A stretch of 64,000 nucleotides of DNA, from assembly GCA_022511075.1 (NCBI GenBank), contig JAFLSE010000011.1, positions 17,851 to 81,850 of the forward strand. Direction: 5' to 3'. The DNA is from Prevotella sp. (GTDB taxonomy: Bacteria; Bacteroidota; Bacteroidia; Bacteroidales; Bacteroidaceae). Under the pieces are notes generated by a model, which saw only the letters and a program-made list of their open reading frames with translations, did not search any database and had not been told where the DNA came from. Made by a program: the position numbers and the translations under genes. Position 1 is the stretch's first letter. The number at the start of each line of letters is the position of its first letter. Below are positions 52,377-61,080 of the stretch, piece after piece.

Positions 52377-53492
52377 TTATTGTTCGTTGTTTTCAGCCAC
52401 TTTCTCAGGTCCGCGCACCTTGTCTTTCACGCTCAGTCCTTTTTTCACTTCAATATTCACACCGTCGCTCAGTCCTGTGGTAACGGGTGTTCGGGTATAT
52501 GTCTTTTCCTTGCCTTCGCCCTTTGCAATGTACACAAAAGTGCTGTCGCCGCTGAACTCAATAGCACTCTCTGGCACAGTGACCACTTGCTTTGCACTTT
52601 GCAGCACTATCTCTGCATTGGCACTGTAGCCCGAACGCAGTTTGTTGTTGCCGAGCGATGCCACGGCGGCTTTCAGTTCAAACTGGTTTGCGCCGTTGCT
52701 CTCCACCGCCTTCGGTGAAATATATTCAAGTTCAGCCTCGAATTTCAGGTCCTGCAAAGCACCGATTGTTATCTTCATAGGCATGCCCGTGGTGAGCGAG
52801 CCAACTTCCGTCTCATCAATGTTTCCGCGGAATATCAGGTCGTTCATGTTTGCCACGGTGGCTATGGTCGTTCCGTCGTTGAATGTGTTGCTAAGTATCA
52901 CTGAGTTTCCCACCTTCACGGGAATGTCGAGAATCAGTCCCGTTATGGTGCTGCGTATGAGTGTAGAACTGGCGTTTGCGTTGCTCTGCGACACTCCGTC
53001 GCGCACCACCTGCAATGCGTCGGTGGCTGCCTTCACCTCTTCCTTTGCCTGACGCAGTGCCTGACGCACGCGGTCGTATTCGTCGTCGCTCACCAGTTTC
53101 TTGTCGTATAGTCCTTTCTCGCGCTCATAGTCCACCTCTGCCTGCTTCGCGTTCAGGTTTGCGAGGCGCACCCTCGACTCGGCATTGCTCAACTGACTCA
53201 TGTCGGGTATCACCTTTACCTTTGCTATCACCTCGCCTTCCTGCACCATCTGTCCTGCCTCCTTGTAGATGTCGGTGATGATGCCCGAAATCTGCGGCTT
53301 CACGTTCACCTCGTTTCGCGGCTCAATCTTGCCGGTGATGATTGTGGTCTTTTGCACATCCTTCACCTCTGGCGTAAACTCGTTGTAGACAACCTCCTTT
53401 GGTTGCGACTTCTGATAGAGGAACACGAATGTTCCAATGAAAATCATAGCGATAATTACCGCAATAATCAGTTTTGAATATTTTTTAAGCAT
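52377..53492 (-). CDS. Periplasmic adaptor (MacA/HlyD-like)
   Basis: 371 residues. N-terminal membrane anchor (LIIAVIIAMIFIGTFVFLY), lipoyl-like halves EPRNEVNVKPQISGIITDIY and AGQMVQEGEVIAKVKVIP around a helical hairpin (residues about 105-170), then the beta-barrel and membrane-proximal domains (GMPMKITIGALQDLKFEAELEYIS; VVTVPESAIEFSGDSTFVYI). It joins the ABC permeases to the TolC-like channel. Confidence 0.92.
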   Translation of the reverse strand: MLKKYSKLIIAVIIAMIFIGTFVFLYQKSQPKEVVYNEFTPEVKDVQKTTIITGKIEPRNEVNVKPQISGIITDIYKEAGQMVQEGEVIAKVKVIPDMSQLSNAESRVRLANLNAKQAEVDYEREKGLYDKKLVSDDEYDRVRQALRQAKEEVKAATDALQVVRDGVSQSNANASSTLIRSTITGLILDIPVKVGNSVILSNTFNDGTTIATVANMNDLIFRGNIDETEVGSLTTGMPMKITIGALQDLKFEAELEYISPKAVESNGANQFELKAAVASLGNNKLRSGYSANAEIVLQSAKQVVTVPESAIEFSGDSTFVYIAKGEGKEKTYTRTPVTTGLSDGVNIEVKKGLSVKDKVRGPEKVAENNEQ

Positions 53493-53520
53493 TGTCTTAA
53501 TGTTTTATATTTCTATTGTT

Positions 53521-53553
53521 TAATTATGCATTATGAATTATTAATTATGAATT
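53521..53553 (+). repeat. AATTATGAATTA-type intergenic repeat
   Basis: Alternating AATTATGCATT / TTATGAATTA units in the adaptor-permease gap. The same units recur at 57617-57653. Confidence 0.6.
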
Positions 53554-53556
53554 AGT

Positions 53557-54810
53557 CTACTCGTCCCTCATTGCATCTACCGGCTTTATGCTCATTGCAC
53601 GATAGGCAGGGGCAAGTCCGGCAAGAACGCCGAGCACACTGAGCAGGGCTGCACAAAGTATTGCCGTCCAGAATCCTATTTGGAACTGCGCCGCAAGTAT
53701 GCCGTCGGTGGTGTTGGCAAGTTCGAGCATTTGCAATATCATCACCCCGAAGAGAATGCCGCTCATACCAGCCACCGAGGTAAGCACGAGGCTCTCGGCT
53801 ATTATCTGCGAGAGAATCATTCTTGGCGTGGCACCAATGGCTCTGCGTATACCAATCTCCGTTGTTCGCTCACGCACCGTCACCATCATAATGTTGCTCA
53901 CACCAATCGCACCGGCAAGTATAGTGCCCAGGCCAACGAGCCAGATAAGGAAGTTCACGCCCTTGAAGAGATTGTCCAATATGCCGAACAACACTTCGGT
54001 GTTGAACACCATCACGCCCCTCTCGTCGGTGGGGTCTATGGTGTGGGCGCGTGCTATCACCTCGCGTATTCGTGGTGTTACTCCGCTCACGGTATATCCC
54101 GGCTTCACCGTCATTGCCGCCGTATGCACCTCCGTGCCCTTGTTGTATGCCTTGCGCAGCACGCTAATGGGTACGGAAACCGTCTCGTCGGGCGAGCCGA
54201 ACACGTTTATGCCGTTTGTGTTGTAGTCAACGCCCACCACCTTGTAGTATATCGAGTCGATGGCTATCGACATTCCGCAGGGATTGCCGCCCTTTGGAAA
54301 CAGGTTGTTGTAGACTCTCTTGCCTATCACGCACACCTTGCGCTCCTGCCTTATGTCCACCTCGTTGAGGTATCTGCCGTAGAAAATCGTCGGCTCTTGC
54401 ACCTTTGCGTAGTCGGTTGTAACGCCCACCATGCTGCAACTCGTCTTGTTGTTGTCGAATGTAGCCTGCGGACTGCTGTTCCATCCCGATGTCGTTATTG
54501 GTGCAATTACGTCGAGTTCGGGAATCTGATGGCGAAGCCTCTCCATATCCTTGTCGGTCATCTGCCACCATCTGCCTTTCTTCATTCCCTTGTATGGCTT
54601 TGTTGTCTGGTTTGCCCATACCATTGCCGAGTTGGTTGCAAAGCCTGCGAAGTTCTTCTGCAACAGTGTTTTCAGTCCGTCGCCTCCGCCTATGAGCACC
54701 ACGAGCATGAACACTCCCCAGAACACTCCGAAACCCGTAAGCAGGCTTCGCGTCTTGTTGCGTGTCAGCGTGTCGAGAATCTCACGATATGTATCTATGT
54801 CAAGTCTCAT
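53557..54810 (-). CDS. MacB-like ABC transporter permease (FtsX domain)
   Basis: 417 residues: an N-terminal helix (LLTGFGVFWGVFMLVVLIGGGDGL), a large periplasmic domain (about 45-285), then three C-terminal helices with the FtsX-domain loop VRERTTEIGIRRAIGATPRMILSQIIAESLVLTS. It lacks an ATPase domain, which is supplied by the separate protein at 56105. Closely similar in layout to the next permease gene, suggesting the two form a heterodimer. Confidence 0.92.
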   Translation of the reverse strand: MRLDIDTYREILDTLTRNKTRSLLTGFGVFWGVFMLVVLIGGGDGLKTLLQKNFAGFATNSAMVWANQTTKPYKGMKKGRWWQMTDKDMERLRHQIPELDVIAPITTSGWNSSPQATFDNNKTSCSMVGVTTDYAKVQEPTIFYGRYLNEVDIRQERKVCVIGKRVYNNLFPKGGNPCGMSIAIDSIYYKVVGVDYNTNGINVFGSPDETVSVPISVLRKAYNKGTEVHTAAMTVKPGYTVSGVTPRIREVIARAHTIDPTDERGVMVFNTEVLFGILDNLFKGVNFLIWLVGLGTILAGAIGVSNIMMVTVRERTTEIGIRRAIGATPRMILSQIIAESLVLTSVAGMSGILFGVMILQMLELANTTDGILAAQFQIGFWTAILCAALLSVLGVLAGLAPAYRAMSIKPVDAMRDE

Positions 54811-54843
54811 TTTTTCTTTGTTTTATAATGTCTGTGTGCATTC

Positions 54844-56097
54844 TCAGTCGCCTCTCAATGCCTCTATGGGTCTTATCCTCGCCGCCTTCCATGCCGGTAT
54901 CAGTCCGGCTATCGTGCCTGCTATTATTATCACAGCCGTAGCCTCTATGCAGACATCCAAACCCACCGTGGGGTCTACGAACATCGTTGCCTTGAACAGT
55001 CCGGTATCTATCGTGGCGTGTCCGAGCGTAGCGTCCATATATTCGTTGGCGAGCACTCCGAGAAACATTCCCGTGTAGCCGAACAACGAGGTTATTATGA
55101 CGCTCTCCACCATTATCAGTTTCAGTATCGACCACGGACGCGCTCCTATCGCCTTGCGTATGCCGAACTCGTGAGTGCGCTCCTTCACGGTGATGAGCAT
55201 AATGTTGCTCACGCCCACTATTCCGCTCAGCAGAGTGAACAATCCCACTATCCACAGCGCGGTCTGTATTATGCCTATACCCGTCTGCATCTGCAGGCTC
55301 TGCGAAAACCTGTTCCACAGGAACACGGCACTCTTGTCGTCGGGTGCAGCCGTGTGGTTTAGGTTTATCTTTCGGCGGTAGTCGTCCTCAAACTTCTCGC
55401 TCTCCTGCAGGCTGTTAAGTCCGTGAAAACTGAATATTATCTGCCCCACGTCGTCGCCCATGCCATACATTGTCCTCATGGTGCTGAACGGCGTGTAGGT
55501 GCTGTTGTTGAAACTGCTCTCGTCGTCCTTGTAGATGCCCACCACGAGGAAGGCAAAGTTGTCCACCTTCACATACTTGCCCACAAGGCTGCGATAGTCC
55601 TTTACGAGTTCCTTTGCGTTGTTGCGGCTCATCACCGCCACCTTGCGCTTGTCGCGTATGTCGATGTCGTTGATAAACCGTCCGCAAAGCATCTCCACCT
55701 TTTCTATCTTCCTGAAACTCGGGTGAACGCCCGACAGCCTCGACGACACATAGTTGTCGCCCATGCTTATGGTCTGCCCGAATATGTTGAGGCGTGCGCC
55801 CACAAGGTCGATGTTGTTCTTGAAACTGTTCTCCGTTATGTCTATGTCGCTGCTTTTGAGCACGATGTTGCGCCCCTCCTTCAAACCCTGATACGGTTTG
55901 GTGGTCTGCCCATTGAACACCATCATCGAGTTGCTTATGTGGCGGTTTTGCTGCTGCAACTGAGCGTTTATCAGTCCGTTGCCGGCACCGAGCAGGAATA
56001 TCAGTATGAATATTCCCCAAGCCACGGCAAAGCCCGTGAGAGCCGTGCGCAGTTTGTTTCGCTTCGACGTTGCCCATATTTCTTTCAATAGTTCCAT
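54844..56097 (-). CDS. MacB-like ABC transporter permease (FtsX domain)
   Basis: 417 residues. Same plan as its neighbour: LRTALTGFAVAWGIFILIFLLGAGNGL helix, periplasmic domain, and VKERTHEFGIRKAIGARPWSILKLIMVESVIITSLFGYTGM. The equal length and matching order point to a duplication. Substrates of such systems range from macrolides to peptides and lipoproteins; none can be inferred here. Confidence 0.92.
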   Translation of the reverse strand: MELLKEIWATSKRNKLRTALTGFAVAWGIFILIFLLGAGNGLINAQLQQQNRHISNSMMVFNGQTTKPYQGLKEGRNIVLKSSDIDITENSFKNNIDLVGARLNIFGQTISMGDNYVSSRLSGVHPSFRKIEKVEMLCGRFINDIDIRDKRKVAVMSRNNAKELVKDYRSLVGKYVKVDNFAFLVVGIYKDDESSFNNSTYTPFSTMRTMYGMGDDVGQIIFSFHGLNSLQESEKFEDDYRRKINLNHTAAPDDKSAVFLWNRFSQSLQMQTGIGIIQTALWIVGLFTLLSGIVGVSNIMLITVKERTHEFGIRKAIGARPWSILKLIMVESVIITSLFGYTGMFLGVLANEYMDATLGHATIDTGLFKATMFVDPTVGLDVCIEATAVIIIAGTIAGLIPAWKAARIRPIEALRGD

Positions 56098-56104
56098 TTC
56101 GCTG

Positions 56105-56818
56105 CTATTTTACATAGTCCTTTGCCACTAAGTGATGGTCGCGGTTGTCCTCGATGTTGCCAATCAAACCGTCCTTAATGTGTATCACCTTGTCGGTCTC
56201 GTTTGCCACTCCGCTCTCGTGCGTCACCACCACAATTGTCATTTGCTCGTTGCGGTGCAGGTCTTTAAGCAAATCCATCACCTCTACCGATGTCTTTGAG
56301 TCGAGTGCTCCCGTGGGCTCGTCGGCGAGTATTATCTGCGGCTTTGTTATCAGCGCACGGGCTATTGCCACACGCTGTTTTTGTCCGCCCGAAAGTTCGT
56401 TGGGGTAGTGCTCCGCCCAGTCGGCAAGTCCTAATCGGTCGAGATAATCCATTGCGAGTGCGTGGCGTTTCTTGCGCCCCACGCCTTGATAGAACAGTGG
56501 CAGTTCAACGTTCTCCACCGCCGTCTTGAACGATATCAGGTTGAACGACTGGAAGATGAAGCCTATCATCTTGTTGCGATATTCCGCCGCGCGGTTTTCG
56601 CTCAAGTTCCATATAGGCACGTTGTTGAGCAGATACTCGCCCGAATCGTAGTTGTCGAGAATGCCGAGTATGTTGAGCAACGTTGACTTGCCCGAACCCG
56701 ACGAGCCCATTATGCTCACAAACTCGCCCTTCTCGATGTCGAGGTTTATGCCTTTCAATACGTGCAGGGGCTGTGCTCCCTGATACGTCTTGTTAATGTC
56801 CTTCAGGTGTATCATCAT
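56105..56818 (-). CDS. ABC transporter ATPase (LolD/MacB-like)
   Basis: 237 residues: Walker A GSSGSGKST (about 38-46), signature LSGGQKQRVAIARAL, Walker B IILADEPTGALDSKT, and the H-loop VVVTHESGVA. The LNILGILDNYDSGEYLLN stretch is typical of the LolD/MacB/YknY group. It overlaps the DUF2807 gene by ATGA and drives the two permeases downstream. Confidence 0.94.
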   Translation of the reverse strand: MMIHLKDINKTYQGAQPLHVLKGINLDIEKGEFVSIMGSSGSGKSTLLNILGILDNYDSGEYLLNNVPIWNLSENRAAEYRNKMIGFIFQSFNLISFKTAVENVELPLFYQGVGRKKRHALAMDYLDRLGLADWAEHYPNELSGGQKQRVAIARALITKPQIILADEPTGALDSKTSVEVMDLLKDLHRNEQMTIVVVTHESGVANETDKVIHIKDGLIGNIEDNRDHHLVAKDYVK

Positions 56819-57558
56819 TGTTGCTTGGCTTTCAGTCGTTTTGCGTTCACCTCTCCTGCGCTCGATTCCTCGTTAAGCAGCGTGCGGTATTGTCCGTCGA
56901 GGGTTATCGTGGCAGCGCTCGATGCCTTTGCCGACAGAGTTTCGGCATCTATGTTGCTGATGTCTGCCGATGCCGCGCTCGATGCTTCCACGGCTATTGT
57001 CTCCGCCTTGGCTTCGGCAATGCCTATCGTTGCCGCGCTCGAAGCGTCTACATATATTAGTTTTGCCTCTATCGCGCCCTCGCACCTAATGCTTGCCGCA
57101 CTCGATGCCTGTATTGCCACCTCTCTGTCTGCTTTCACGCCGTTGGTCATTACTATTGTGCTTGCACTCGAAGCCTTGAACGAGCGCACGCATGGTGCCT
57201 CTACATACACAGTCGTGGCACGGTCGCCGTTTATCTTGCTGTTGTAGTTTACTTTCAATTCCTTGCCGCTCACTTCCACCTCTATCTTGTCGGCAAGGTT
57301 TTCGGGCATATCCACAACCACTTTCTGTTCTCCTTTCGTCTGCGTGTACACCATCTTTATGGTTGCGCTCGCCTTTATCTTCTCGAACGCATCAACTTTG
57401 TACTCCTTCTTCACGTGCTTCTCCGAAGGCTCCACTATTTCTCTCATCATCTTCTTGCATCCGCCCAGCAGCATAACGATAACCACAGCCGCACACATCA
57501 TTGAACAGACACTATTGACTTTAACTCCTTTCAACTCCCTTAAATCCTTTAACTCCAT
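56815..57558 (-). CDS. DUF2807 (head GIN domain) lipoprotein
   Basis: 247 residues. After a lipoprotein signal (VVIVMLLGGC) comes a beta-helix of DUF2807 type: FEKIKASATIKMVYTQ followed by repeated Ala-Ser-Ser-Ala turns (FKASSASTIVM, IQASSAASIRC, VDASSAATIGI, VEASSAASADI, AKASSAATITL). Such proteins are found at the Bacteroidetes cell surface or periplasm; function is unknown. The first 16 residues (MELKDLRELKGVKVNS) are encoded by a dispersed repeat, so translation may really start at the MMCAAVV methionines (about 57501). Confidence 0.82.
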   Translation of the reverse strand: MELKDLRELKGVKVNSVCSMMCAAVVIVMLLGGCKKMMREIVEPSEKHVKKEYKVDAFEKIKASATIKMVYTQTKGEQKVVVDMPENLADKIEVEVSGKELKVNYNSKINGDRATTVYVEAPCVRSFKASSASTIVMTNGVKADREVAIQASSAASIRCEGAIEAKLIYVDASSAATIGIAEAKAETIAVEASSAASADISNIDAETLSAKASSAATITLDGQYRTLLNEESSAGEVNAKRLKAKQQ

Positions 57559-57576
57559 TTTTTTTAACTCCTTTAA
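57511..57576 (-). repeat. GTTAAAGGAGTTAAAG-type dispersed repeat
   Basis: On the minus strand, copies of GGAGTTAAAG with variants, followed by TCAATAGTGTCTG. Related to the helicase insertion at 31015-31114 (which shares the tract and CAATAGT). Confidence 0.65.
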
Positions 57577-57616
57577 TTTAAAAGATTAGACGTATGCCGT
57601 AGCATAAAACTACAAT

Positions 57617-57653
57617 TTTAATTATGCATTCTTAATTATGAATTATGCATTAG
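57617..57653 (+). repeat. AATTATGAATTA-type intergenic repeat
   Basis: Second copy of the repeat seen at 53521-53553. It supplies the last codons (NA-stop) of the GntR gene. Confidence 0.6.
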
Positions 57654-58002
57654 TTTTCTCCCATTCCGCCTTTATCTCGTCGAGCCCTATCCCCAACAGG
57701 CGCATGTCCTTGCACAGTGCCGGCAGCGTATGCGTCAGGAATTGTTTTCGCCTCTGCTGCGTTATTCGCTCCTTTGCTCCGGGCGACACAAAATATCCTA
57801 ATCCGCGCTTGTTATATATTATTTCGTCGCGGCTCAGTGCGTCGTATGCCTTCACTGCCGTGTTGGCGTTCACCTCCAGCAGTCCGGCATATTCGCGAAC
57901 GCTCGGAATGCGGTCGTCGTCGCCGTATTTACCCATTAGAATCTCGTTAGACAGGCGGTCGGCTATTTGCAGATATATTGCCTTTTCGCTGTTGAATGTC
58001 AT
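57643..58002 (-). CDS. YtrA-subfamily GntR repressor
   Basis: 119 residues: an N-terminal winged helix (YLQIADRLSNEILMGKYGDDDRIPSVREYAGLLEVNANTAVKAYDAL) and a short helical tail, the size and form of YtrA-type regulators, which usually repress their own ABC transporter operon. ATGA overlap with the permease gene upstream. A palindrome at 59728-59751 is the expected operator. Confidence 0.92.
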   Translation of the reverse strand: MTFNSEKAIYLQIADRLSNEILMGKYGDDDRIPSVREYAGLLEVNANTAVKAYDALSRDEIIYNKRGLGYFVSPGAKERITQQRRKQFLTHTLPALCKDMRLLGIGLDEIKAEWEKTNA

Positions 58003-58835
58003 ATATTAATCCATTTATTGCTTATTACTTGTATGCGGCAGAACACCTTGTAGGCGAGCCAGAAGTGAAGTGCTATTAGCGCAATCATCATAGCGTCGAA
58101 TATTACTAACAGCAGGTTTTCGTTCCAAGTCGTTACCATTCCCCCAAACCATTCGCCTATCCAATAAAACCAACCCGATGGCAGGATTTCGAGTGCCGAG
58201 GACACGCAAATGCCGAGGAGTGTGGATATTGCAAACATCGAAAGCAGCGTAAACGCCGCTGGCGAACGACGGAAGAACACGCCGCCGAGCATCATCGTGC
58301 TGTGGGGTATCATTATGAGCACCAATATCGTGAAGAGTTTCCATGCTCCCATCGATTCACTGAATATCTCAAGACCAAAACCATTGGTTATAGATGCAAC
58401 GACCATAGAGCCGTGAATCTGCCAGCCAAGTATATATGAGAACAGCACCCTTGCAAGGTCGGCGCATATTACTGCCACTATCATACCCAATATAGTGCTT
58501 CCTGCGCTCCATAGGTATGCCGCCCAGAATTTCTCTACATTGCTTGCCGGCAGCATCAGCGTCATCACACGCCCGTCGTTGGCACGCATGTTTTTTAGGA
58601 ATGTCGATATGTTGATTATAAAGACGAATATCGCCATGCCCACGGTGGTGCCCCATGCTTCGTACATCTTCGACGTTTCCCATTCCTCGCCCCAGTTGTA
58701 CGAGATGTTCATTCCGAGCATTATGCAGAACACGAGCAGGAATGCGAAGAACAGCATCGTCGTTTCCGTCAGTGCCCTCTTATAGCGGTTGGCTGCCGTC
58801 CATATCAGTGTGTGTTTGAATCTTTTCCAGTTCAT
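57999..58835 (-). CDS. ABC-2-type membrane protein
   Basis: 278 residues with about six hydrophobic helices (MLFFAFLLVFCIMLGM; VGMAIFVFIINISTF; AYLWSAGSTILGMIVAVICADLA; LFTILVLIMIPHSTMMLGGVFF; AFTLLSMFAISTLLGICV; NLLLVIFDAMMIALIALHFWLAY). No motif gives its substrate. Position between an ATPase and a YtrA-like regulator identifies it as the permease partner of that ATPase. Confidence 0.82.
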   Translation of the reverse strand: MNWKRFKHTLIWTAANRYKRALTETTMLFFAFLLVFCIMLGMNISYNWGEEWETSKMYEAWGTTVGMAIFVFIINISTFLKNMRANDGRVMTLMLPASNVEKFWAAYLWSAGSTILGMIVAVICADLARVLFSYILGWQIHGSMVVASITNGFGLEIFSESMGAWKLFTILVLIMIPHSTMMLGGVFFRRSPAAFTLLSMFAISTLLGICVSSALEILPSGWFYWIGEWFGGMVTTWNENLLLVIFDAMMIALIALHFWLAYKVFCRIQVISNKWINI

Positions 58836-58856
58836 TGTCTTTTCTTTTTATCGTTG

Positions 58857-59693
58857 TTATACATTGGCGGTTTCCCCTAATTTTCCTGCGTTCACGGCAT
58901 TGAACAGCAGTTCGAGGTTTATCTGCGTCTCGGCTGCTCCCTCGGTGCGATGTGCCATCACCGCGTTGCCCTGCAGCGTAGGCTCTGCATACACCACGCC
59001 GTCCATGCCCTCCATCGGCTGACGGTATTCAAACGTGTATTCCTCGCAGATGTCAGCCACCGACTTGTTGAACGCCACATTTCCGTTCTCTATTATTATT
59101 ATGTGGTCGAGCAACGACTCGATGTCGTGCACCTGATGCGTCGATATTATCATCGTGCGCTCCGTGTCCATGTTTTTTGCCACCACCTTGCGGAACTGGC
59201 TCTTCGACGGAATGTCAAGCCCGTTTGTAGGCTCGTCCATAAACAGGTATTTCGTGTTCGCCGCCAACGCGATGCTCATATACACCTTCTTCTTCTGTCC
59301 CATCGACAACTCGTTGAGTTTCAGCGACAGCGGCAGCTCAAAGTCCGTTAGGCAGTTGTTCAGAATCTCCCTGCTGAAACGAGGATAAAAACTCTCCGTT
59401 ATCTTCACATACTGGTCGAGCGACACCTCCGGCAGCCTGAACTCCTCTGCCACTATGTACATCTCGCTCAGCATCTCCGCCTTGCGCTTCTTCGACTCCA
59501 TGCCGTCCACCGTTATGCTTCCTCCCGTTGTGCGCAGCATTCCGCTCAACAGATATAGCAGCGTGCTCTTTCCCGAACCGTTCTTTCCCAACAGTCCGTA
59601 GATGCTGCCTTCTCCGATGCCGAGGTCGAGCGACTTGTAAATAAACCGCCTCTGCCCGGCATATCCGAAACTCATGTCTTTTACTTCAATCAT
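58857..59693 (-). CDS. ABC transporter ATPase
   Basis: 278 residues: Walker A GKNGSGKST (about 36-44), signature ELSMGQKKKVYMS, Walker B YLFMDEPTNGLDIPS, and H-loop MIISTHQVHDIESLL. Resembles the YtrB/CcmA/NatA type that works with ABC-2 permeases. First gene of the operon; the start lies about 30 bases downstream of the palindromic operator. Confidence 0.94.
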   Translation of the reverse strand: MIEVKDMSFGYAGQRRFIYKSLDLGIGEGSIYGLLGKNGSGKSTLLYLLSGMLRTTGGSITVDGMESKKRKAEMLSEMYIVAEEFRLPEVSLDQYVKITESFYPRFSREILNNCLTDFELPLSLKLNELSMGQKKKVYMSIALAANTKYLFMDEPTNGLDIPSKSQFRKVVAKNMDTERTMIISTHQVHDIESLLDHIIIIENGNVAFNKSVADICEEYTFEYRQPMEGMDGVVYAEPTLQGNAVMAHRTEGAAETQINLELLFNAVNAGKLGETANV

Positions 59694-59727
59694 ACCTTTA
59701 TTTTATTTATAGTTTTACCTGTGTTAT

Positions 59728-59751
59728 AGTGTACTACCTTAATAGTACACT
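59728..59751 (-). promoter_or_regulatory. Palindromic operator, probable YtrA-like GntR site
   Basis: AGTGTACTA-CCTTAA-TAGTACACT, a perfect 9-bp inverted repeat with a 6-base spacer, placed on the predicted transcription start of the efflux operon. Symmetry and placement fit auto-repression by the GntR protein at 57643. Confidence 0.82.
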
Positions 59752-59752
59752 G

Positions 59753-59784
59753 CAAAGGTATTCCTTTTCCCTTGTTCCTGCAAA
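59753..59784 (-). promoter_or_regulatory. Consensus promoter of the ABC/GntR/efflux operon
   Basis: Minus strand TTTG (59781-59784), 20 bases, TACCTTTG (59753-59760). It abuts the operator. Confidence 0.85.
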
Positions 59785-59867
59785 TATTTAGCAAAGAAAA
59801 AGCAATTCCTTAACCTTTTTTAAGGGCTAAGCTGTGTTATATTAAAGATACACATTATTTATAATAA

Positions 59868-59903
59868 AAAACGCATTATTTACAATAGCAAACAATGCGT
59901 TTT
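59868..59903 (-). terminator. recA terminator
   Basis: On the minus strand AAAACGCATT and AATGCGTTTT pair around a 16-base loop and run into a T-rich tail. Confidence 0.8.
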
Positions 59904-59923
59904 CTTTATTTTAATTCTTTTGT

Positions 59924-60949
59924 TTATTCCTTGTTATTGATAGCTTCCATAATTTTCGCTTCAAGTTCTTCACATAGTTCTGGATTATCATATAGTATTT
60001 GTTTTGTTGCGTCGCGTCCTTGAGCTAATTTCGAATCGTTGTAGGAAAACCAAGAACCGCTTTTCTGTATTATACCGTACTCTACTCCGAGGTCGAGAAT
60101 TTCGCCAATCTTTGATATACCTTCGCCGAACATTATTTCGAACTCTGCTTTGCGGAAGGGTGGGGCAACCTTATTCTTCACAACCTTCACACGCACTTGG
60201 TTGCCAATGACGTTATCACCATCCTTAACGCTTGTAACGCGACGAATATCAAGGCGCACAGAGGCGTAGAACTTCAAAGCATTACCACCAGTTGTCGTTT
60301 CAGGATTGCCGAACATAACACCAATTTTCTCACGCAACTGGTTTATGAATATACAAGTTGTATTAGTCTTGTTCACAGTGCTTGTAAGTTTGCGCAAGGC
60401 TTGACTCATCAATCGTGCCTGCAATCCCACTACGTTGTCACCCATATCACCTTCTATTTCTTTTTTCGGTGTGAGTGCGGCAACGGAGTCTATAACTATT
60501 ATGTCTACGGCAGAAGAACGTATCAGTTGGTCAGCAATCTCCAATGCCTGCTCACCGTTGTCAGGTTGCGAAATCAAAAGATTATCAATGTCAACCCCAA
60601 GCTTTTTAGCATAGAAACGGTCGAAGGCGTGCTCTGCATCTATGAACGCTGCGATGCCTCCTGCCTTCTGCACTTCAGCAATGGCATGTATTGCTAACGT
60701 TGTCTTTCCTGATGACTCCGGACCATATATTTCTATGATACGCCCCTTTGGATAACCACCTACGCCGAGCGCAGCATTGAGTGAAATACTGCCAGTAGGC
60801 ACTACCTCGACATTCTCTACTTTCTCGTCACCCATACGCATTATTGTACCTTTACCAAAGTCTTTTTCTATCTTTGCCATTGCGGCTTGCAGAGCTTTAA
60901 GTTTACCCTCCTGTGCTGACATTGCAGCCTCTTCTTTTTCTTTTGCCAT
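59924..60949 (-). CDS. recA: Recombinase A
   Basis: 341 residues, normal length. Walker [10 protein letters not shown] (about 75-83), [53 protein letters not shown], loop L2 region [20 protein letters not shown] and the C-terminal acidic end. It carries out strand exchange in homologous repair and activates LexA-type responses. A -7 element (TAACTTTG, 60983-60990) lies upstream with a weak -33 box. No LexA-like palindrome was recognised. Confidence 0.98.
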   Translation of the reverse strand: MAKEKEEAAMSAQEGKLKALQAAMAKIEKDFGKGTIMRMGDEKVENVEVVPTGSISLNAALGVGGYPKGRIIEIYGPESSGKTTLAIHAIAEVQKAGGIAAFIDAEHAFDRFYAKKLGVDIDNLLISQPDNGEQALEIADQLIRSSAVDIIVIDSVAALTPKKEIEGDMGDNVVGLQARLMSQALRKLTSTVNKTNTTCIFINQLREKIGVMFGNPETTTGGNALKFYASVRLDIRRVTSVKDGDNVIGNQVRVKVVKNKVAPPFRKAEFEIMFGEGISKIGEILDLGVEYGIIQKSGSWFSYNDSKLAQGRDATKQILYDNPELCEELEAKIMEAINNKE

Positions 60950-60982
60950 TATTCCTTGCTATTATGTCGTTTGTTTATGGTG

Positions 60983-60990
60983 CAAAGTTA
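60983..60990 (-). promoter_or_regulatory. Probable recA -7 element
   Basis: TAACTTTG on the minus strand; TTTTAG at the -33 position is imperfect. Confidence 0.5.
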
Positions 60991-61029
60991 CAAAAAATAT
61001 ATTTAACAGCCTAAAAATACTATTTTTAT

Positions 61030-61060
61030 TTTGCTATTTCGTCAAATATATGTACTTTTG
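61030..61060 (+). promoter_or_regulatory. Consensus promoter of the YihY-family gene
   Basis: TTTG (61030-61033), 19 bases, TACTTTTG (61053-61060). The leader to the ATG at 61081 is only about 14 bases. Confidence 0.8.
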
Positions 61061-61080
61061 TACACGGAATAACGAAGTTT

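Noticed and set aside
57643..57653. GntR gene truncated by the AT repeat
   Set aside because: 119 residues is a normal length for the YtrA subgroup; the repeat only supplies the last two codons and the stop.
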